Assembly: GCA_025267735.1 (NCBI GenBank) | Contig: CM046294.1 | Span: 35,619,222-35,683,221, forward strand | Source of the DNA: Mactra quadrangularis | Lineage: Eukaryota; Mollusca; Bivalvia; Venerida; Mactridae | DNA length: 64,000 nucleotides | Direction of reading: 5' to 3' | Shown: positions 12,401-27,400 of the stretch, piece after piece | Position numbering within the stretch: position 1 is the stretch's first letter | How the letters are laid out: the number at the start of each line of letters is the position of its first letter | Made by a program: the position numbers and the translations under genes | The notes under the pieces: model-generated | What the model saw: only the letters and a program-made list of their open reading frames with translations | Told to the model about the DNA's origin: nothing | Databases searched by the model: none

Positions 12401-15400
12401 GAAAAACAGAAAAGTGTTACATTTAATTACATGGTTATAGTGTTACAAGAGATCGGGTAGTTACGACATTTGACTGGTAATCATTCGATAGCTAGTTCCG
12501 TGTTGGTCAGTCAAATTGAATCTAAAACCTGTATATGGTAGATTTCTTAAGCAAGATACTTAGTACTTATTGCTCAGAACTGAAGGGGGGGCAGGAAGCA
12601 GGTCTGAGAGTTATTATAACTTAGATAAATCACTGTCTAGTCTAATTCCTGGTCACCCAATGCTGATCATGAAAAGGATAAAATTTCTTGCTTAAAGGAA
12701 TATCGGTGTCGGGTTTTAGATGTGATTTAAACCAATGCGAGTCTGGTAACTAGGACTAACCAGGTCGAAAAAATATTAATTTCGCAGAATTTAGTAAATC
12801 CATGTCATTTTCTTGTTTCGTTAAAAAAGGACGAAGAAGCTTTTTCTTACACATAAAGGGTCTTAAGCCTAAACTACTTTCACAGACAGCACTAAGGTTG
12901 GCTGATTGGGCTAATTTCATTGCTATCTTTCACAAACAAACAAACAATAAAAAGTAGCTATGATTTAATACAGTTAAGTTCCATTGTAAAGACGCCAATA
13001 GTCATTTCTGCAATTTTGGACGTTGAAGTCCTAAATGCTTATTTTCAGTCGAAATATTGTCCATAAACCAGACACATAGATATCTATGTCTCTGCATAAA
13101 CTAATATAGACCACAAATTTCTATGGTCCAAGTAGAAAACAAAAGTGATTCTTTTTAACACTTTTCTCTAATTTTTGTCAAGACAAACTTGTTCAAACAG
13201 AAATTGCATTTCATTTACAACTTATAACTGCATGTCGTATATATAACATCGAAAAACGAGATTCGGTTTACTATGCACTCTTTAAAACAAACCTTTATCC
13301 TTTATCTTAAAACATTTCATTTTATTTTGTGTAACAAAATTTTTACTTTCTGTCGTAATCAGAGATTATCTTGTCGTTTGAACGTCAGACAGAATTATTC
13401 TGTAAATACGAGAGTACTTAACCCCTAACCCCTATATGGCCCTTTAAATACACTATGAGTCAAATTTGGATAATAAATGACACCGTGATTTTTACACTAG
13501 AAAATTTGTAGTAAACTGTTTTAGTCATAGCCCTCCAATTTCTACTTGAAAAATAAAACAATTTTCAACGTTTTCGAGTACATTAACTCACATTTTTGAA
13601 ATACATTTCATTCGGGTTTTCAATCCGACCTATGATTGCTCATTGTTATTGAAGAATGCAAAATGTATTATGTACTGAGGGTTGTCGGCAAAATTGCTTT
13701 ACAGTAAAGTTCCGCTGTTGTAACTATGAAAGTCTATGGTCTTAATAGCGTAGTGGCCTTAATATACATGTAGGGACCATTTTCGTTTAAATGAAGCATT
13801 TAGGCTTTAACAATCTTTGGAATTCGAATAACTTTACATAATCAATGTGGTCTTTGTAGCTGAACTTTAATGAAGTTTTTCAGCATTAACAAGAGTTCAG
13901 TGTTGCTGGAATTTATTCAGTCAAATTGAGATTCAAATTTTCAAGTGTTGAATAACTGTTTTAAATTTAAATATATAAACCATATGCCCGGGACAAGAAC
14001 TTTTTGGTTCTGACATTCAACAATTTCTTTCCAGCAACCAAAATTCTGAGATGTATTGATTGAATCACTATGTCTTAACCCGAGAGGAAGATCATTCTAA
14101 AGCTATGGACCTGCTGTTTGAAAACCTCTGTCTTGTGTTTTCTAGTATTATGAGGAACCACATAACAACCTACTTACGTTGCTTAGCGTTTGTTTGGAAG
14201 TTTTAGTGGACATGAGTTCCATTAGATATTCGGAAGCGTTTTACAATAATTGTTAAAATAGTTTTGTGGACAGCCCTTGATATTGATTTCATTCCTCATT
14301 GTTGATGGGCGTGTATGTAACATGATTGTACAAGGAGCATCATGACTTGATTGTAAAAAAGATCTATATTTAGATTTTGGGTATAGCTCATTTATAAAGT
14401 CATGCATGTCTTTGTAGCCATAAAATATTGTTTTCTTGTTACAAAGATGTCAGTCCGCAAGCAAGGGACCAGCTGTCTACCATAAAAATCATGACCAACG
14501 TCCCTATTTCTGGGTGGTACATGATTTGAGGTCAAACAAATTAAATTATATGAAGCTATAACAGTTGATGTATAATTTTACAAAAGTGGTACTCATGTGT
14601 TGATAAGAATCATTTCAAAAGCTAAATATTGAGACAAGCATAAATAACTTTGTTTCCTCCAATATTGGAGAGCTACACAACAAAATCAAGATATTACAAA
14701 ATTTATTTATATGACAACTGAATATTACAATACTTTCATTATGTTATGTACTATTTCAAAGAAATGAAAAGAGCATGCACTGGTTGAACACGCAACTTGT
14801 TACAATTGCCAACATTGTTCATTGGACAGATTTTAGCCCCATATATTTAAGGAACCCAAATGAATCGATGAACTAATGCCACAATCGTTCCCATGTTCAT
14901 GGTTTGCTTGACAAACCGTGTACTCCGGCAAACATAGCTGTTATTTTCTTTTTGATCAATTTTTATTATATTGTCATGATCAAATGTGTCTATCTATCCA
15001 CTGCATTCCCGCTACTCAAGATCCGATGGTTCTTAATTACAGGTCATATAATGTTGAGTCACGAACTTGCCGTAGCGTACATAAGATCTCATCACAAACT
15101 TTACGCGTCGTCAATTAAACGTAAGACAAAAAGAGTTTGTGTAAATTTCAAAATCTTACATAGTCTTTTATCTATTTATTTACGCTCGTTAACCACTCAT
15201 TAACCTTCATGCAGTAAATCAAAACTAGTACGACCGATTTTCGTCGTAAACTTACAACGAAAGTAACATACTGACCATTATCGTTCCCAGAGGCTATCAG
15301 GATTCTCGATACTAGCTCGCGAATCTTGATAACGTCTGGGTATGAGAATGTATATTGACATGTGGAAGCTAACTGGCCATGCTAGTGTTCTTGGTTGCGA

Positions 15401-18400
15401 ACTTTTTTGGTCATTATCGTAGTTTTGTACCAAGGGACTTCTCCACAATTTGTTAAAAGTATTAGAAGCAATTCATACACCCTAATATGTTACAGAGATT
15501 TAATCAAGCTAATACGTTACACAACTACTGTAACACATTCTACAAAAAACAGTTTTATAAATTAATCTCATCACGTCACGAAAGACTTTGTTTAAATGTT
15601 CGTACCAGTTTCAATTCATTTAAAAGTGCCACTCGAAATTCAGTAAAAAACAATGAAAATTAGATTTAACGGCTGTGAGACAAATCGAGGTTTAATCACA
15701 AAGTACGACGTAAGGATATTACATTAACAAAATTGAAGACACTCTAAAGTCACAGGGTAAAGTATAAACGATTGTATGAAAGGTCGCTCATAACAACGAA
15801 ATACTGTTGATTTTTTGGAGGGGAGTGTTGGGTTTAACTCCGTCGCAACACATTGTACAGTTTTTAACAACGACGGTTAGTCAACCTACTCATCATTCCT
15901 GGAAAGGCTAAATCTCTGGATTTAGCTGTTAACCAGTTTCTACGCCAATACATCTGTCAGTGACTATCCTACATGATTTAGAATCATTTCATAGAAATGT
16001 ATGCACATTTACTGACTTTATAGCTATTACACCTGGTCATCGGGCTACTGGTATCGATCTATCAATCTCCTGGGGAAGTTTTTTACTCTGCTTAGTGTAG
16101 CACACAAATTGGCGCAATTATATCATTTTCGCTGATACCCATGTGTAGTAAAGCAAAGTTTTTGCTCAAGAAAATAGTGGGTTCAAACCCGGGACCTCTC
16201 GACCCTAAGCGCGCGTCCTACCACTGGACTGCTTCCAAGTTTTAATCAAAGTGGATTCTGATACAACCTCCTGTGGTGGTAGTTTTGGTGCGGCAATGTC
16301 TAAAGTCGTACAGTATTGGGTGTATATAGTCAAATTTCAATTAAACACGGGTTGAAACATTAAAGGTCATGACCTGTAGACAAACTCACATACAAACACT
16401 CTCCTGATAGCTGGTTAAAGTATTAAAACATGTCAGAATTGGGTGCCTTTTTCTTCGTCTTGATAGTGAATTGTTTATTTTGACAATCGCTACGTAAGAA
16501 TGCTTGCAGGTTGAAGTATTTCTGATAAATTGATGTTTGATTATTGTTCAGTCAAGTAAATGATGTAGGCTCTCACATAATCTTGCGATGTATCAAGAAT
16601 TTCAACTAAACATTTCCCATCTAACTTGTGTCATGCTTGTTATTATAACCCTATGCCTTTGAAACCTACCAGCGGTCTTTTGACATGTTCCAATCTAAGT
16701 AATATATCAGATTATGTAAGGCTCCACTGCATTCCCGCCACAGGAGATCAGGCCAGCATATTTCCAATAAATCTTACGATTATTTAACAATACAATATAG
16801 AAGGATTTGCGACTCAAGTCGATCGTAAGATGCTTTAAAATACAGCCCCCTGGTAAATTAACTTTTCTTACTCGGGGGTAACCGAGAAGTAATAACTTTT
16901 ATTTTGTTTTGTTTCAGGTACTCGGGAAGTTGCCTTCGTTCATGCAATATCATCAGCAGGGGTGGCCCATGCGGTTACACGGGCTTGTAGCAAAGGTGAT
17001 CTTCAACATTGTGGGTGTGACCGAACGGTAAATGGGCGGAGCGCCGAAGGATTTGAGTGGTCTGGCTGTTCTGACAATATAGCATTTGGAATTGCTTTTT
17101 CACAGAAATTTGTCGATGCCAGAGAACGACTGCGAAAAAGCAAAAATATAAAACGAGTTTTAATGAATTTACACAATAATGAAGCCGGTAGAAAAGTACG
17201 TATTGATCAATTTTCATAATAAGTTTTGTTCATTCCCAATCTCATAAAATCATACCATCATAATTATTGCTCCACTAATTTCCGCTACTTTAGATATGAT
17301 GGTTATATATTCACTGGTCATGTTAAGCTGAGCTTTATTTGCATGTAGTGATTCACACTTTAGCTTCCTTATATGATTCGAGATCCTCAGTGACGTCATC
17401 CATTTATTTTGTAACCTTAGAGACGATATTTTATGACTCAGATATAACAAAATGACTAAGACACGAAACGCGCGTCTTTACCACTTGACCATCTTAAAAA
17501 CGTGAAAAATACAGAATCTAACTAAATAATCAAATATTATTTAAAATACAATTTTATAACAAGTTTTGATTTTGATAACCAGTAGAATTTATCTTCGTTC
17601 CTATGGATATGTGCGCGCATCATCTAATATTTACATGCGTGTATGGCAATCAGTCAATTTATCAACTGAGGCCTATAGACAGATCTTAGTGACGTAATGA
17701 TTACGTGCATGCATGAACACATTATCTCATCACGGCGTGCTATTCTCACGGTGCTTGTAAAATGTATATATATACTGAAATTTGGTCTAATTAAACTTTC
17801 ATAAACACTCTACTTGTTCACAAGTTGTTGACTTTTAAATAGATCTTTTTTTATGTTCGTATATGTACATGTATAATGTAAGATGTGCAACTTTGGATCT
17901 GACTTATCTTTGCTTCGAAAACGAGCGCCAATTACTAGAAAATAGCGACTTACAGGTACTAGTTCACAGACTTGGTTTATTTTTTTCTATAATTTCAAAA
18001 TACCATTCAGTGTCTGTAATTGTGTAAAAGAATTAATTCTTATTATTTTAAGACAAACTGGCCTATATGTTGCCAGAAATTTACAATAAAAGTCACAAAA
18101 AGCACTAAAAGCGTCTATACCGTGAAATACGGGGTAGATATTTACTACATGAAACACCATCATTTGTAGTTGTATATCAATTTAAATAAAATTGTCATTA
18201 TCAGAGCTTTGCTTTAATGCTTCAAAAATGTTTCTATACAGTTATGAAAAAGTTGATATTTAAGTGAAATCTGTGAATGAGTACCTTTAATATTACTTAA
18301 ATATTTTTAAATGATAACTGTTTTGTTACATTCAATTCAGTTTTGATTTTACGAACTTTACGAACACTCGTAAGTGTCTTTGTCTATGATCTTAAATCAG

Positions 18401-21400
18401 TCTGGAGATTTAGACCAGCAGCCCGTTCAAAACGACTGTTAGTGAACGTTACGGGTCCGGACAACTCAACCCGAAGACAACTCAACCCGTGGATAACTCA
18501 ACCCAAAGTTTAGACAACTCAACCCATTAGTACTAGGGGACTGAGTTGTCTCGGGTTGAGTTGTCCTTGGGTTGAGCTGTGCCGAACCTAACGTTACGGA
18601 ACGTTCGGGGAAATTGAACAGGCTACTGAGTTCAGACTCAGTGTATAGTACGAATGATGATTGTAAAATGCGGGCTATATCACCATACAGTACGCTACAT
18701 TACGTTAAAAGAATATCTCCTGTTTTTAGATCATCAAATATTCATACAACAGTAGAATACAGTACGAAGAAACGCGTTCATACGTCACAAATTATGTTAA
18801 TATGGCTATTCTAAAACTGTGTCTTGTGAAAAAACTTAGATTTTTGAGCTTAGGGTCTGTTTTTAGTTATTCATCGGGACTTGGACCTAAGATTAAAATC
18901 AAACTTTCGCACGTTCTCATCTTAAAACCTAGCTTAGTCCAATTAAAACAAAACATATTTTAGACAATTAAATACCGTTTTTGTTCCGAATTACAAGTTG
19001 TTCTGATACAACCTGTAGAATTCCAACCTCATGCACAATGGTGTTTGTTACATCTTAACATTTGGGATTGAACAAGGTTAAACTTCAATGCTGAATTGAA
19101 TTGAAACTGACATTGAAAATAGTTGAGTGCGTTTCTTATAAAAGTTTGAAAAAACTTGAAGGATAACTTTGCTTTGAGTCACTAACTGTTGCGGTTGTAA
19201 TACGGAATGACGTCTTAGTACCACGTGGTCATAAAATATTCTTTATCAGTAAATAAACTACAAGTCCTTATGAACCAATTTTCTGCAACAATTCTTTCTG
19301 CCAAACTTATTTATCATAAATAAAGTAGTGCACTTAAGTCTATCGGTAAAATATTAATTACATTATCCGCATGCCGCGCATGAATCTCATTAAATTCCTC
19401 CGCGGAACTATTTTCATCGCTAACCACTTCAATAAGTATGTCCGATTAATTCCGAACTATTCCGATTAATAAAAAAGATGGCGAATTACTTCTGCGTCAT
19501 TTACTAAGTATTTAATTCAATAAGACAGTTTTACGCGTTTTGTTATGGCCAATTTATTGCCATTCATCTGAGTTAAAGAAACGCTTGGGTTATAAACCAG
19601 TCCAATTTTCTGTTTATCCAAATCTTGGCACGTAGCTCTCTATTGTCGGGTTTACAATTTTTCTGAAGTCTTTAAAATTGCACAAAAGATGTTAATCTCC
19701 AGAAAAGAATCGAAAACAGTTTTATTGCATTTTCATAACTGTTTATAGCCAATTGATTGTCTATAAACGCGGTATTGGGGAAATGCTTTTGAATGAAAGT
19801 GCTAATTTTCTGTATTAAATTTGGTATTAAAAGCCGAGAAGGCAAACAGACAAAATTCCACAACCTAATGACAGAAAATATCCACAACCGGTCATTTGTT
19901 TTGGTGGATGAGTGTAAAAATCAGACAAAAAATGGTCTGCATTGTAAAATGTCGTTTTGTCGTAAACCGTCGCGATGTCGTTAATAGTCTAGTTGTCGTA
20001 AAAATATTTTTTATTGAAGGTTAAGGTTTAAGAGTTAAAATTTAAGTTCATCTCGATCTGTTACCCTGAGAAACTCCGATTCATCGATAGATTTTTCTAG
20101 ATATATATCATTAGAAAACGGAATCCTCATTTTGAAGCGTGGATACCTTAAGTTAACAGAAGAGATGGGTGTTTGAATCATGCATTTAATTGTCACGAAA
20201 GTGACGATATCTAATATCTAAAATTATAAAATAAAACGTAATTAATGTACGGCCTAAGAACTGAATATTATAGTTTCGATTTACTCTGATAATATAGTTA
20301 AAGGTACGGCCTATCGATAGGAAAAACACGATTGCTATAGCAGGGAAAGAGTATACCAGGGAAAATAACTGACTAAGGTCCCTTTTCCACTTAATCATTT
20401 TGCCCTGTTGAAACCATGTCCAGGCAGTGTTTTTAGTGCTTTTATTTTATTTCATGTGCAACAGTTTTTCCCTTAACGGGATTTTGTTCAAGAAGTTTGG
20501 AGGTTACTGTAGTTAAAATGTATTACATATTTTTACGGTCTGTTGAATATCAGTCCAAATGTGGTCAAAACTATTCTACAAATCATGCTAAGTCCATGAA
20601 ACCCCTCCCTAGTTTTATTAAAAATCTCAATTCATAATGGAAAAATAAATCATTAATTAAATCTAATATTCCATTAAAACGTTAATATCTAACACATAAT
20701 TTACGTAAAAAATATGATATTTTCACGGTTGAGCTGTTTTGTGTACATTCACTTTCTTTTCGCTTCATTGTATCACGTGGAGTTGATTTCTCCATTTCGC
20801 TTTGATTTATTTGGGGGGAGATGGCAACATGGTGGTTTTTGACGGAATTTTATGAAAAGTTTAGATAGCTTATCGTATGTCTATTAAGCCTTTCTCATTT
20901 AATAAAACTTAATAAATCAAATAATATGATCATTAATGGAGCCCATATTTCATACTAACACTGCAGGAAATGTTTTTCACTGGACAGCTCATTTCAGTAA
21001 TGTGATTTGCCCTTTGAACCAGGACAATACTAAGTTTATAGCTTCAAAAATTCACCAACTAGCCGAAAATTCAATTATTCAATAACTATTTTTGATGTTT
21101 TAACGAAATTAAATCTCTACATAGTTTTCGTATTAGTCTAAAAGGATACTGTTGTAAAGATTTTGCCTTTAGCCTTTTTTTAATTCAGCATTTATTTTCC
21201 CTTTAAGAGGACACGGGGCACGGTCCAGGACGTTACCAATAAAAATAAAACGTGTCAGGATCCCTGTTAAGGGGATATTTGCTACTAAAATAATATTAGA
21301 GGAATATTTTCGTTTGTTTCAATACTTTTAATTACATTCACCAACTTGATAATATTCTTTAAGAAATATTTCTGTCTTCTTGTTTAAACTCCAACTATTG

Positions 21401-24400
21401 AAGCAATATTATACCGTATATCTTGTAAAATCGTGGCTTGTTGCGGACCCGTACATGCAGGCAACCGTAGGCCGTGGGAAGCTTTGCGTATTAAGGTGAC
21501 GGTACGCACATGGCACAATACAACACGCCCGTACGGGGTCGTAAGTGGAAGATATGCAAGTTTAATCCATAATCGGCCACGATTTTGTTCACGATTTGAC
21601 TTTGAAAATTGATACGTGTATCAACGGCTCATCTCACGGCCCAACGTAACAGTCCGTACGGGTACGCAAAAGTTCATACGGGTCCTTGCGGAGCTTGATC
21701 GCACGGTGCCCGTACGGTGCCCTCACGGCTATTTTTATGTTTATGGGTCTGTAACATTACCCTCGGAGATTTCTAAATGATACTTCAGAGATTGGCTAAA
21801 AAAATAAATTAATGCTACTAACTTTAAAAAAATTGGAGTTTTGCTTCAGGGAAGAGGAAAATACATTGTACAAACTCTTGGGAAGGGGTCCGAATTTCGG
21901 CCCTAAAATTGCCTGAACAAAGCGCCTTTTTTGCAAAAATTTCAAGCAACATAAATTTTTATCCTTTGAATGTAAGAAAATCAACATGCTTATTTTAGTA
22001 TAAGCGTATATTGCTAGTAGAAAGAAATATTACAAATTTTAAGTGTTTTAACACAGTTTCAGACAAATTCTACTACTGCGGTTATGTTTTTAATTAATTT
22101 TAATTGTCAAATCAATATACTATCGCCATGTTTAAAATCATAGTTAACAAGTATTTATTACATACCTGTCTAGATTTTTAATTCTAAAAACATCTTAACT
22201 TGTTATTTTAAAGAATAAAATGTAAGATTTGATGTTTTGCATGTACAATTGAACCTTTCTACATTAGCCAATAGCGGAGCTATGCTTAACTTTGCTTGTC
22301 TGTATTATGCATGGGTATCTCTTTACAATAACTAGTAAAGTTGATATTGGGATGTATTCTATGTATTCTATGTTAGTGCAAATAAACCTACCTTTATTTT
22401 TAATATATATCAATGGATTTTATAAAAAATGGAATCATTTGAAAGCTATGACAATGCCATTTTCAGACAAATTAATCTTTAGGAAATATGATATCTCGTA
22501 AATGATATGCATGTATTTGAACACAACTCCGTCTAGATAGCCCCTAATACCCACCCCTTAACTTTTTTATTTCTCGACATATTTTAATTAACTCTTCATC
22601 ATTTGATAGCTAACGTAATGTCATATTTTTGCATGTTTCACTGTTTAAAATTCGTTCATCCAAACTAATATTACCAGCGTTCAACTTTAAGTATATTCTT
22701 TCAACTTGCTCATTCTTTGTGCGTATATTTTTTTATTGGAGCAAATGGACTCACATTTATGTATCATTTGATAGATGAGACAATGCCCGTTTCAAAAATA
22801 TTAAGTTTATCGAAATCGGATGACAAGTAAGTAAATAGCATGCATTTGAACCTGTTACTTTCAAAACATAGATAATGGTTAGGAACATAGATTAATCCCT
22901 GATAATGTCGGACAATATACCACGTGTATCGGTGGGCGGAGCATAGGTATTCTGGCGTAAGGTCAATTGTGAAGAGGTTGGTTCTGAAATATGGCTGCTA
23001 TTGGGATGTAACTGCTACTGTGATTATGATGTTATTGGGCGGTGGTTGCTTTGGGAGGTAACTGCTACTGTGATAATGATGCTATTGGGCGGTGGTTGCT
23101 ATTGGGATGTAACTGCTATTGTAAATATGATGCTATTGGGCGGTAGCTGCTATTTGGGGGTATCTGCCATTGTGAATATGATGCTATTGGACAGTGGCTG
23201 CTATTGGGAATTAACAGATTTTGTGAATAAGATGCTTTTTGGGCGGTGGCTGCTATTGATAGGAAACTGCTATTGTAAATATGATGCTTTTAGGCGGTGG
23301 TTATTTTTGGGTAGTAACTGCCATTGTAAATATGTTTCTATTAGAACATTGCTGCTTTTTGAAGGTAACTGAGTATTTTGAGAAATAGCTGGCTGCTTTT
23401 TTGAAGTAAATTGTTTGGAGTAAATGATTGATATATACGACGTGGCTTTTATTGGCAGATCGTTACTATTTGGAGTCAGTTTCTAGTGGGAGTCGGTTTC
23501 TATTAGGAGTTGTCTACAATATGTTATTGACTGCTATTTGGAGGTGCTTGGTGTAAATAGTAACAGCTGTTCGGTGGTATTTGCTATTGGGTGGTGGCTA
23601 CTCATAGGAAGAAGCTGTTGCTAGAATGGGACTGTATTGGAATAGGGGTCGTGTTAGCAAGGTATCACTGTATATACACGATGATCCAATGAACCTCTAA
23701 TACATAGCTTCGATACATGATACGGAATTAAACTGCCAATTTTAACTAGCAAAGATTATTCTGCATGTTTGAATCTTTTGGAACAAATTAAAAATACATA
23801 TTTTGTAAATTTTCAACTATTAATGTCGGGTATATTGTGTCATGATGAAGCTATTTCTCTGCATGATTTTTGGCAACTCTCGTATTCTCTCGTTTAATGA
23901 AAAGAATTATTTCGAGATTTTAGTGAATTTTCAAACAGGATTATTTTAATATTTATTGTAACGGTATTTTACTAATATGTACTGACGCAATAGTTTTTCT
24001 TGATAAATTCTGCTAAGTTTCTTTGTTTCCGTTTAGTGTCTGTTTACCACATGTAATGTGGACAATTACTCTTACCACATTTTCTGTGTTTTACTGGTAT
24101 AAGGTGGTAGAGCTTAGTCATAAAATGATTTCTACGGCTATTCTCCCTCCTATCACTGATTTTAAATCGTGTAGGACAGTTATCAATCACTGACGGAAGT
24201 AAGTAACTGATTAACAACTAAATCCAAAGATTTAACCATTCCAGGAGCAGTGAGTAGGTTGACTGATCGCCATGATATGGCCAATACAATGTGTTGCCAT
24301 GGCGCCCCCCCCCCTAAATAACAAGCAAAACTGGTACAACTAATAAGACTCCTACCTTCCAGAAGCCGTTTTTTTCTCTCAGACAGTGAGTACAATGTTT

Positions 24401-27400
24401 GGTGAATTAGCTCGAACTCACTATTATCTATAAGTAAGACATTCAAGTGATTTGAGTCTTTAAAAAATACCACTTGCTATGGGTGCGTTGGTTTTGAAAT
24501 GTTTTAATTGATTTTGTTTTTTACTCAGTTCATGAATAGTATTGTTACATCAAAATTTTCCATAGATGGCAAAATGGTCAAGTGACAACATCTTTAATAC
24601 ACACTCAAAAGCTATAGTTCCAACTCTTTCAAAATCTATTTTTTCTGTGACTGACTGTATTTTTTTTTTTAAATCTAGACCATTAGTATAAGTTGTGTAG
24701 TTGTCTAATCATTTAGTCAAGCCTTAGTCTAAAGATGGTTGTTGAGCCGCCCGGCTAGCTCAGTTGGTAGCGCACAAGTCTACTGATCGAGGGGTCGTAG
24801 GTTCGAGCGGGGCATACTTTCGTGGAGCTTGGTCATGGAATTATTTCTACGGCCATTTCCCTCTTACCACTGATTCTTTATCATGTAGGGTAATTGTCAG
24901 TCACTGGCCAAAGTATGCGCCTTATAGTTAGTTAACAGCTAAATTCAGAGATTTAGCCTTTCCAGGAACAGTGAGTAGGTTGACTGACCGTCCTGATATA
25001 ACCTATACAATGTGTTGCTACGGCATTAAACCAAACAAAACAAACAAGCAAAGATGGTTGTTATTGTAGACTATAATTCTTACAATGGCTATATATAAAC
25101 GTAACAATGATATGAACAAAATTATTTGTTGTTTAATTTTGTCTTATAATGTGAAAATAACCATTGTACAATTTCTTCATTGTTTTTGTTGTTTATTTGT
25201 TTTCCTGATCGTTTTTATTTCTTAGTACAGTCCGTTTTTTCAACGGTCAAAACTTGAATAATTTCACGGTGACTGAATGCATTATATTCATACTCAATGC
25301 TTCGTCGTTATTAAAATATATTAACTAAAAGCCTATGATACGACATAAGCAGCTCTACTCGACCATAATACACATTTTATAAAAATCATAAATGTAAGAC
25401 GACGATAATTTAAACATATGAATTCACTGTGGAATTATTCATGTTTTGACAGTTGAGAAAAAAAAACGAACTATACAACGTTCGTCAAGTTTGACACTGT
25501 TTTGACCACAGGTGACAGCCCCTAATCTTCCATATTATAGCATATATACTATAATAAGGAAAATTTGGGTCTGTCATCTGTGCATGGTTTTAACCAAATG
25601 GTCCAAAAAGTTGTATGACAATTGATAAAGAAAGAAATAAACAAAGGAACGATCGCCAATCGGTGAACATTAATTTTCCAACAGCTTGTCAATAGGTAGA
25701 GGAGCAAAGATCCGAAGTAATTCAAATATAGAACATTATTAAAGATATTAAGATTTGTAGAGTTTAGTCACGTGGAATGTCCACTTTCATCTAGTGACAA
25801 GTAAACTCGCTCGCGTATCAAAGTTCTATTCATGAAAGAAGTCAAAAAGAACATTGAAATACCGATTGCAATCTTTGAACAAACATGCCATACGTAAAAT
25901 AACTGATTGGCATAAAATAAATGAGGTGTCTAAGCCAGTTTAAGCTTTCTTACATATTTAAGTACCTAAACTGCTAGTTGTCAGCTATTCACACCATTGT
26001 ATTGAACTGTAAGTAAATAGTTCCGTGATTAGGACGTATGAATTTGACGTATTGATCACACGTATCGAGGGCTGATCAGAAAATTGTTGAAAATGATATT
26101 TCAAAATATGAAAATCGACAGTTTGTTTAAATCCTGTGAATGTGTTCTTGTTGAATTATCTTCAGGCGCTCTGGTCACTCGGTTCTTGTCTTTACCTTAG
26201 CAATGCTGCTAGCGTTTCGTTTGCTACTAAGACTGCCGTATTTAAATTTTCTCTAAATTTGAAATGTATTGAATATGACCGAGTTTGATAAAAAAAGTGC
26301 AAGACAATCTGAGGGTTTTTTTGTTTCTCATGATGAACTTTAAATTTTGTTAAAAACATTTGTGGGCAACCCTTAATACATATAGTTTGTATACTGGTAA
26401 AATTAGGTCTATATTTTCGATGAAATGTATCAAATCTTAAGGTTTTCACGAGGGCTTGAAGTTATGCAAGGCATGTTTGATATTCATGTATGCTTAACGT
26501 ATCACTGATATATTTTGGTCCATTCTTTTATTTTATTTACAACTTATTTCGTTCACTGGTATAAAACCTGTGTTGTAGGCATCGTTAAAACTTTTATTCA
26601 ACTGTCAGTGGTTTATGCATTTACCCCGCTGATTTAGATACTCGATATCTGTTCGATAACCCCAGTGGTAGGGCGCATGATTTAGATTTCAGGTTCGATT
26701 TCCTGGCACAGCAAGTTGCACCCTTCAATGAAAAAGAGACAATTGTTAATTAAATGTAATCTCCTTCATAGAGTGAGAAAGGTTAATTTTCTTGTAAAAG
26801 AGTATAGGAAAGGGTCCTGAAAAGCTTGTTATGTGAGTCGACCATCGTATATAATCTAATAAAAAGCGTCGTAAGTTTTGTTGATTAAAAAACTACGTAC
26901 AGGTCGTATTCTAGGTCATGCGTGTTTTTGTCCTTTAGACAATGGACTTGTCCATTAAATAGGCGTATAAGCTAATGCATGAATTTTACTGATTTTAACA
27001 TACCTTTTTTATATGTAACATTTATTTTAAATAGTATATATGTACATTGTAAATTTTATACAATTCATTCATCTAGGATTGAATGTTTATCAAATAAGTG
27101 TAAACTAATTAAACTATGAAATTGTAAAAATAATTTACCCCTTAATATTGGTGTGTAATGAAACTGTCTATGTTTATATATGCAATGTTTACGTGGACGA
27201 CCTGTACGTATATAAATAATATTGTATTCTACCATCACGTAAACAATGCAAAATATTTTCTCACGTTTTTGGGACAACGTCTTGCCAAACATGGCTTCTT
27301 TAATTGAATTAACCATTTCAAGAAAAAAATGAAATAAACTAAGAAAAAAAAGAAAAGTCACAAAGCCTAAGGGTGACACGTGATCGGGTATTTACTGTAT

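Larger units (their letters stand above)
9469..16917 (+). other. Wnt4 intron 2 (7.4 kb)
   Basis: GTAAGT..TTTCAG intron. It contains a SINE fragment (about 10205-10270), the 36-bp minisatellite, hairpin copy 3 and a minus-strand SINE. The stretches 9490-11280, 11800-15275 and 16245-16900 show nothing else recognisable. Confidence 0.85.

Noticed and set aside
14904..15203. 99-codon plus-strand frame with hydrophobic stretches
   Set aside because: No family resemblance, AT-driven hydrophobicity, inside Wnt4 intron 2.
23001..23372. 123-codon cysteine-rich frame resembling a small secreted protein
   Set aside because: The cysteines come from the ~51-bp repeat unit; no signal peptide or conserved spacing.
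24748..24820. Functional tRNA gene
   Set aside because: Box A and B are present, but the sequence continues into a SINE body with flanking duplication, and the acceptor stem is imperfect.
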